Assembly (NCBI GenBank): GCA_020465985.1 | Contig: JAANYP010001181.1 | Coordinates: 515,001-579,000, forward strand | Direction of reading: 5' to 3' | DNA from: Centrapalus pauciflorus | Taxonomy: Eukaryota > Streptophyta > Magnoliopsida > Asterales > Asteraceae | DNA length: 64,000 nucleotides | Shown: in pieces, positions 57,765 through 64,000 of the stretch | Layout of the letters: every line of letters starts with the position of its first letter | How positions within the stretch are numbered: position 1 is the first letter of the stretch | Program-made: the position numbers and the translations under genes | Notes under the pieces: generated by a model | What the model saw: only the letters and a program-made list of their open reading frames with translations | Told to the model about the DNA's origin: nothing | The model's database searches: none

Positions 57765-60725
57765 TTAAGTACATGGTCTATTCATACTACTACCAGCATA
57801 CAGACCTTGTTCAACACAAACCTTAACCACATTCTGATACTTTTTGGCCTCAGACTCCATATGTGCATCACACGAGATTTTGTGAGCATGAATCACTTGA
57901 AGATCATCTTTGGACAGATTAACTAGGTGCAGCGGATCATACACTCTAAGAATCACATTTTCTTCTAGGTCTTCCATCACTCCTTCACCTGTCTCGCTTT
58001 CAACGTACCACCAGTTGAGATTACTCAACACATTCTGTGGCATCGGCTTTAGAGGGACCTTCTTTAAACATCTAATTGGTTTGTACTGAATTTTCATCCA
58101 CGGCCTACCAGTCAGAGGATCAATTCTTGTATGGTCCATCACTCTTTTTCCATTACTTGGATTGAGCCTCTCAAATTTCCTCGACCTCCCTTCACTTCTT
58201 ATGATCTTAGCAATGATTTCAGCGTAGAGATCGTCTCCGATATTAAGAAGCTCCTTCCATGCCAACGCTTTTATCTCAACCTTTGGTAGTGAGTTGAAAT
58301 CTTTCAATCTTCTCCTGAGATACTTGAGGCCATCCTTTCTCTTGATGATAAACAGCTGCAGTTCTTGATCAAAGAACCAGCTAAGTATATTTCCGGATAG
58401 CTTTCCAGCACTAGGCACAAGCATCTTTTCCTTCAATTCTATATCCTTCTTCTCTGCCCTAAACCATAGCTTTCGCTATTCTTCATCAGTAAGTTCCCTG
58501 GCAGGCTCTTCAACTTGTGATTCAACATTTAAAGCAGCTTTAACAGCTTCTATGTCAATCACATTTTGTTCCTCCGTCACATTTTGTGATTTCATTTTCT
58601 TCATCTTCCTCATCACGCAATACTTCATCATCTGGTTGCCATTCAGGAACGTCTTCATAACTAATTTCTCCTTCCTCCAGGTCATCAATCTCATCTTCGA
58701 AGTCAAAATCCAACACCCCTTCCTCAATATTCATCAGAGCTTCAATCATTTCGCTCATGTCGCTCTCCATGACCTTTGAGGAACTTGCCTCACCTCCTTT
58801 AGCTCTAGTCTGACTTGGCTCCCCCTGAAGTTCGGCATGTTGAGCAGCAGAAAAATCTACTGGCTCACTGTCTTTTGGTGCATCGGGATCATTGCCTTCA
58901 TCATCGTCCCTTCTCAACTCCTCAGCATCCCTGCAACTATTCTCCCCCTGAGCCTTTAGGTTTTTCATTAATTGCTCAATCAGGGACCTTAGAGTGCGGA
59001 TTTCTGCAGCTTGGTCTGTGACGAACGTCTTCAACTCAAGATCCTCTTGTTCAATCTTTGTAACAGACGACTTCAATTCTACATTCTCTTTGTCAATATT
59101 TGTGTTATGCGTTTGTATCTCGCCGACGACTTTAGTGAGCTGAAATATTTGGACTTGTTGGAAATCAACCTTGCTTCTGAGCTCAGAAAACCGTTGATTG
59201 TCAGTGAAGGTAGATGAAGATGATGGAATGGATGTGATGGGCGACGGATTGATTGGTTGTGGAATTGATGGAATTGTTGGTTGAACGTGTGGTGGTGGAA
59301 TGGATGGCTGACCGGATGGCTGAGTAGATGGAACTTCAGGCCCAGAAGCAGAAGCCGATGAAGCTCCCTGCATAAATCGATGCCTCTAGGCCCTCTGCCT
59401 AGGCACCAAAGGAGCTGAATCTTCAATTTCAAAATCGGAGTCTTCTTCATCCGAACCACTAGATGCTTTCCTCTTCTCTGCTTCTTCATTAATAACTATT
59501 ATTCTTGATCCATAGGTGCCTATTCGGATTGACGGATCTTCTGTCTCTTTCTCAATCTCAATCTCTTCAACTTCATCCGACTGAGATTCAGATGTGGTCA
59601 CAGCTTGACCCTCTTCCTCAGGAATATAATCCTCTATCTGGCGAAAAATATCTTCTTCATCAGCTGGAGGTTCCAAAATATCTCCAACAACTTCAGAAGT
59701 AATCTCTTCATTAGCATGCGGCCCTTGAGCCCAAATCTCTTCCAATGTCTCCACCCGTGGATCAGTTACGGGGGTTACAACTCAAGGACCTGCTTCTTCT
59801 GGCTCTTGCACTCTGCTAGTTGAAGGCCTAGTAGCCTAAGTTTGTCTAACTGACGGTCTCTGCCTCCTTCTTTGTTGTTGTTGAGGCCTCTGCTGTTGCT
59901 GTTGTTGTTGCGGCTGCTGCTGTACTTGAACTTCTCCGGCCCAGTTGGCACCTTTGGGAGCTTGAAAATCTGGATCTACCACCGCACCAAAGATTGATGC
60001 ATCTAGTGGGTGTGCATTTGACAATCTGCAAAAATTCTCTTGTCGATCACAGCGACACTTTGAATTTCTAGTAATGGCGGCAGGTTTGGCAAAAGATGTC
60101 TGATCAGCATCATCACGAACCTAGGATACATCAAAATTCTTTCTCTAGCCGAAGCTGTTATCTGAAGAACAAACTCCGCAAAGAACATTTCAGAATAACT
60201 AAACCTCTCGTTGTAGACCAACGCTATCATCGCTGATTGCATCTTCGATACGATGTAATCAAAACCAGCTTTCTTCGGAGCAAAGCACACCATGAAAACA
60301 TGTGCTAAATATCTCCATTGCCCAATCAAACCGCTCTTCATGAACGACGCCTTTGCCACATCAAGGCTACACCCCATTCGTAAGAACGCTGTTTGCCAAA
60401 CTTCCGACGGAAAGTCTATTGGTCCAGCTTCTTGCTCGGCAGAACCCAATTGCAAGACTCGGCGCAAAACATCTGCTGAGAACACCAGGGGCTGCCCGGC
60501 TATTCTGGTCCTTAAAACTGTCGAAGTAACAGTACAGTCGACCTACAAATGATCCCAAAATTGCCTAACATAAGGCAGCACTATCTGTACATTGTGCGAA
60601 AGGGCATAAGAAACCCTTGAAGCAGCCAAAAAATCCACCATCTGGCGGAATTCCTTAGCTTCAGGCAGCTCACGGTCTGGTGATTCGACCATATTATGCT
60701 TTTGGAAAAAAGCTCTACCCGCCAT
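57765..60725 (-). pseudogene. element G ORF3, broken
   Basis: ATG at 60725 (MAGRAFFQKHNMVES) to stop 57765, about 985 codons. The N-terminal region is a distant relative of the A-D ORF3 (MVDFLAASRVSYALSHN, VRQFWDH, ADVLRRVLQLG, MYPRFVMMLIRHLLP). Then come a poly-Gln/Arg stretch (about 59850-59935), an acidic Glu/Asp-rich region, a Ser/Pro-rich region, a coiled coil (VELKSSVTKIEQEDLEL), another acidic stretch, and a C-terminal region (RKDGLKYLRRRLKDF, then NLNWWYVESETG). Breaks: TAG near 60544, a 1-nt shift near 60014, stops near 59836, 59781 and 59386, a shift near 58555, and a TAG/TAA near 58476. From memory this resembles uncharacterised proteins common in Asteraceae genomes. No signal peptide or membrane segment seen. 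Confidence 0.78.
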
Positions 60726-60727
60726 AT

Positions 60728-61223
60728 CTGCACATTTAAGTATACAATATATTAGAATGATAAAAATAAAATTAAACTTGTTTAAATTCAAATTTGTTTT
60801 ACTGTGAACTTATGTAAGTTCAAAATCCAACACATAGGAATTTCTACAAGCTTGATTTAAAAAATTTAACAAATATTTCGATTTTAATGGCAAATTCGAA
60901 TAACATATTCGAAACCAACCCTCATTCGAGTTTATTGGTTTGTTTGAGTTTAATGATAAACTCGAAGCCAAGAACAAACTCGAAATGTCGGTATTTAAAA
61001 TCTAAACACCAAGATTTAAACCATATTAGACTTAGAAAATCACATTCATTAGTCCTAATAGGTTCTAATCTAAGATATTTGCCACTTATTTGAAGTTTCA
61101 CCGGTTCAAATTTTGTTATTTTGAATTACAAAGTTCACACCATTAAAACCTCAAAATCGTTCAATTTTTGCACAAATTGAGTCTAAATACTTCCTAAATC
61201 TTGTATCAAGATGTTGATTATAC
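60728..61223 (-). other. candidate 5'UTR intron upstream of element G ORF3
   Basis: On the minus strand AATCTAG is followed by GTATAATC (donor at 61223), and AAATGTGCAG (ending 60728) lies two bases before the ORF3 ATG. The interval is AT-rich and has no ORF. Inference from splice consensus only. Confidence 0.4.
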
Positions 61224-61460
61224 CTAGATTTGGTAGTATTCTCGAACACAAACGGACAACACTCCGACAAACAGGAAGAAACTCGAAATACGACAAACTC
61301 GAATGTATAAACTCGAAGACTCAAATTTGAAAGTCGGTGAATAATGAATGTCACTGTTGACCTATTTATACTAACCACCTTCGAATTTGCATCCAAATTC
61401 GAATTTACTGCCAATTTCGAATGTAACATTCGACTTTGCCTTAAATTCGAATTTAACTGG
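60880..61460 (-). repeat. spacer of element G with AAATTCGAATTT and CTCGAA motif array
   Basis: The LTR motif recurs here: AAATTCGAATTT forms and variants (ACTCGAA, ATTCGA) at about 60894-60975 and 61255-61455. This mirrors the layout of A-D, where the LTR motif is also repeated before ORF3. Confidence 0.75.
61362..61370 (-). promoter_or_regulatory. TATA box of the putative ORF3 promoter, element G
   Basis: TATAAATAG on the minus strand, about 640 bp before the ORF3 ATG, or about 145 bp of exon if the candidate 5'UTR intron is removed. Confidence 0.5.
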
Positions 61461-62530
61461 AAATTTCTAAAATTTTGAAAATCATTGAATTAAATTCAAC
61501 TTTTTCAACTTCTTCAACGTTTTCGTGTAACGGAATAAACTAAGCAAAATTCATTTACCCTAAGCACAAGATTTTCACGCAATGTTTATTTTATTCAACT
61601 AAAGAATGCATCCTCAGTAACTTTTACCTTTTTCCTAAATACTATAACATAAAAATAAAAATTAAAGATAAAATAAAATAAAATTAAAATTAAAATTTTG
61701 AACAAAGCTTAAACTTAAACTAATCTAAAATATTAAAATTTACAACCTATATTTTATACTAACTAAATATTTTTGGTGAGTATAGTCAAAGAAAGGTTCA
61801 ATCAGATCGCGGTGTCACTTACGCACTTTCAGTATCTTACTTTCACACTTAGGAATTTTTGATTTTTTTGGTTGTATGTCGTGACATACATTTCTAGACG
61901 ATTGTTGGTATTATTTTCCCTTTAAACATGTTACATTTTGGAATATCCCTTGGCCTTTTTATTTATCAAGAAATTACCCTACGTGACTCATACTTAGACA
62001 TACTTTTATGATCAAGGCATACACACAATGATTTTAACTTTTTGGTATTGCAAACTTTCTTTAAAAGGCAAACATCGGACACAGGTCTGTATTTACATAC
62101 AACAGAGTGTCTTAGTTTGTCTTAAAGTTTATTTTTAAAGCTAGCAAGACAGCGGTGACAGGTCTGTACCGACGTACAACAAAGCGACTTATCTTGCTAA
62201 CTCGAGTCAAACCAGAGGCAACAGGTCTGTACTTACGTACAACAGAGTTACATGTTTTGACTCTCAACTCAGTATATGATTTTTCATTCTTTTCATTTCT
62301 TTAAGATGTATATGATGTTGCTATACATCCCCAGAATTTTTGCATACCTCATTTAGAATCAATGTATGTATGTCTCTAACATAAAAATTAAGACCATTTG
62401 GTCATATATCTAAGTTAGTGACACGTCTGACCTTTTCTTGAATATTTAATTAGCCTTGAGACTCCTTATATGTCTTATGCCTACCAACATATCAAACTAG
62501 ATAATGTATAACACTTAGAATTTGCATTTA
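61461..62530. repeat. element G spacer, non-coding, with a three-fold repeat
   Basis: No ORF of interest. About 62080-62250 holds three similar blocks, each with ACAGGTCTGTA followed by TACAACA(G/A)AG. The rest is AT-rich. Confidence 0.6.
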
Positions 62531-62810
62531 AAATCCTGTGTTTGGTTCGTAGATTTCAGTAAGGATTTGAAATCCCAGGATTTGAAATCCCAGGATTTCT
62601 GAAATCCCTTCATTCTTTGTTATTTAAAAACCCAGCCTCCCCCCTAGGATTTTAAATCCCAATTACCTTGCATTTTTCAGATTAACAATTTTTTCTAAAA
62701 AGATAATATAGATTATTTGACAAAATCTTGACAAATGCAAATCCTGCATAATGCAAATCCTATGACAAAATGCAAATCCCAAGGAAAAAATCTGCGAACC
62801 AAACGCCCCC
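62531..62810. mobile_element. MITE in the spacer of element G
   Basis: About 280 bp with inverted ends: left TGTTTGGTTCGTAGATTT (about 62539-62556), right complement CGTTTGGTTCGCAGATTT (about 62788-62805). TTA lies on both sides (62528-62530 and 62811-62813), compatible with a PIF/Harbinger-type duplication, although the outermost bases of the ends do not match well. The interior repeats GGATTTGAAATCCCA. Confidence 0.65.
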
Positions 62811-63082
62811 TTAGAGATTGTAACGACTGTGCTAATTTTCGTCACTTTGAACCTATGTATCTAAGACTTTACTCATTTTCTGATATTCTCTTCTTTTTTT
62901 TTAACTTTTTATGGTTTTCTCTCTTTTTTCTTTTGTTTTTCATAAATAAGAGTAAGAAAATAAAATAAAATAACCTACTAAATTACTATAAAAGGAAAGA
63001 AATTCTATCTAGCTACTAAACTTACTATAAAAAGAAAGAAAACTTATTTCTATAAAAAGAAATAACTTCTACTAAGGTCAAG

Positions 63083-64000
63083 CTACTCTGGATTACGCAT
63101 TCCGTTTAGTTGAACTAAAAACTCAAAACGTGACTTATCAAAAGCTTTGGTAAATAAATCTGCATTATTATCATCCGTTGCAACTTTTACCAGCTTAATT
63201 AAGTTCTTTTCAGCACAATCACGTATAAAGTGGTATCTTATGTCTATGTGCTTAGTTTTCTTATGTTTAACTGGATTATTTAGGATAGCAATAGTAGACT
63301 GGTTATCTATCCTAATAGGAGTTTGAGTATAAGCCAAACCGTAATCCCGCAATTGTTGTTGTATCCACAAACCTGTGAACAGCAACTACCAGTTTGTTTC
63401 CAAACCGCACGTGGATACGGCTACCGAAGTTTGTTTCTTGCATTGCTAGGAAACGAGCCTCCCTCCTACGAACTGACAACCTCCAGTTGTTGACTTGCGA
63501 GTCAAGCTGCATCCTCCGTAGTCTGAATCCGTGAACGCCTCCAATTCCAGATCGCCCTCCGCGTGATACCAAAGTCCCAGCTTCGGTTTTGACTTGAGGT
63601 ATCGTAGAATCCGCTTCACAGCTTTCATGTGCATCTCTTTTGGATTAGCTTGAAACCTAGCACAAAAACAAACAGCAAACATAATATCAGGTCTTGAAGC
63701 AGTTAAATACATAAGTGATCCTATCATGGCCCGATATAACGTCGGATCCACATCGGTATCACTTTCAGCACCCGGTCTGAGATTGTGATTCACTTGAATC
63801 GGCGTGCTGAAGTGAGCTGTCAGCTTGGTTTCATCCATCCCGAAGCGCTCTAAGATGTCATAGACATACTTCGTCTGATGAATAAACATGCCCTCCTTCC
63901 TCTGTTCGACTTGCAAATCCAGAAAGAAGTTTATCTCACCCATCGCACTCATCTCAAACTTCGACTTCATCACCTTTTCAAAATCTGTGCACATTTGCTC
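63083..64000 (-). pseudogene. element G pol: end of RT and RNase H, partial at the window edge
   Basis: The reading enters from the right edge within RT (MSAMGEINFFLDLQVEQRK), continues through YRAMIGSLMYLTASRPDIM and SDYGGCSLTRKSTTGG to GGRLVS. A stop at about 63446 sits where Trp is expected. The next stretch is rearranged (63386-63445), after which RNase H resumes (WIQQQLRDYGLAYTQTP, HFIRDCAEKN, ADLFTKAFDKSRF) to RNPE and the stop at 63083. It is clearly copia and distinct from A-D in sequence. Confidence 0.88.

Larger units (their letters stand above)
57177..64000 (-). mobile_element. copia element G, a second Sirevirus-type lineage, runs off the right edge
   Basis: Minus strand; inserted in C's spacer between GAGCCCTTTT and the expected AATCAC continuation. 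Visible parts: 3' LTR 57177-57723, polypurine tract, ORF3, a long spacer with a MITE, and the end of pol. The LTR is about half the length of the A-D type and unrelated in sequence, but the order pol, spacer, ORF3, LTR is the same and ORF3 shares motifs with A-D. The left flank CTTTT (57172-57176) should be its TSD; the other copy is outside the window. Confidence 0.88.

Overview
The window is plant nuclear DNA, almost all of it transposable elements. The evidence is long LTR retrotransposons with a plant-type initiator-Met tRNA primer site, a chromodomain Ty3/gypsy element, MITEs, AT-rich introns and microsatellites. The third ORF (ORF3) of the copia elements resembles proteins I associate from memory with composite-family (Asteraceae) genomes, so an asterid eudicot is my best guess. 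The species cannot be named from the sequence.

Layout. 1-8084 is older host DNA: a possible 3' terminal exon, an AT/GTAT microsatellite, a fold-back MITE, and a spliced minus-strand gene for a small membrane plus coiled-coil protein (2982-7185). One intron of that gene holds a solo gypsy LTR with intact target duplication (3437-5393). 8085-21580 is copia element A (minus, complete with both LTRs, TSD AAGTC). After 131 bp of host DNA comes copia element C (minus, 21717 to at least 57176), which acted as a landing pad. Element B (plus, 22480-35837) sits in its 3' LTR. Element D (plus, 38624-54983, TSD AGTTC) sits in its ORF3. A chromodomain gypsy element E (minus, 39083-45540, TSD GACCT) sits inside D's 5' LTR. 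A different copia lineage, element G (minus, 57177 to beyond the right edge), sits in C's spacer upstream of ORF3 and itself carries a MITE.

A, B, C and D are one family, of the Sirevirus type of Ty1/copia: LTRs of about 1.1 kb, a long gag with two CCHC knuckles, pol (protease, integrase, reverse transcriptase, RNase H) and a third ORF of about 4.1 kb between pol and the 3' LTR. Every copy is broken by stops, frameshifts or deletions; none looks autonomous.

The most interesting signals concern the family's design. (1) ORF3 is preceded in all four copies by a TATA box at a fixed distance (111-115 bp), suggesting its own internal promoter; G has a TATA box plus a possible 5'UTR intron. (2) Each copia lineage carries a different short inverted-repeat motif array, and each places it both in the LTR and in the spacer before ORF3. 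(3) Gag ends in a stop and pol lies in the -1 frame in both copies where this can be read. (4) The gypsy pol contains an 89-nt GT-AG insertion whose removal rejoins the reading frame exactly. (5) A 61-codon ORF in U3 stays open in four LTR copies.

All alignments were made by eye; family names come from motif recognition, not database searches.
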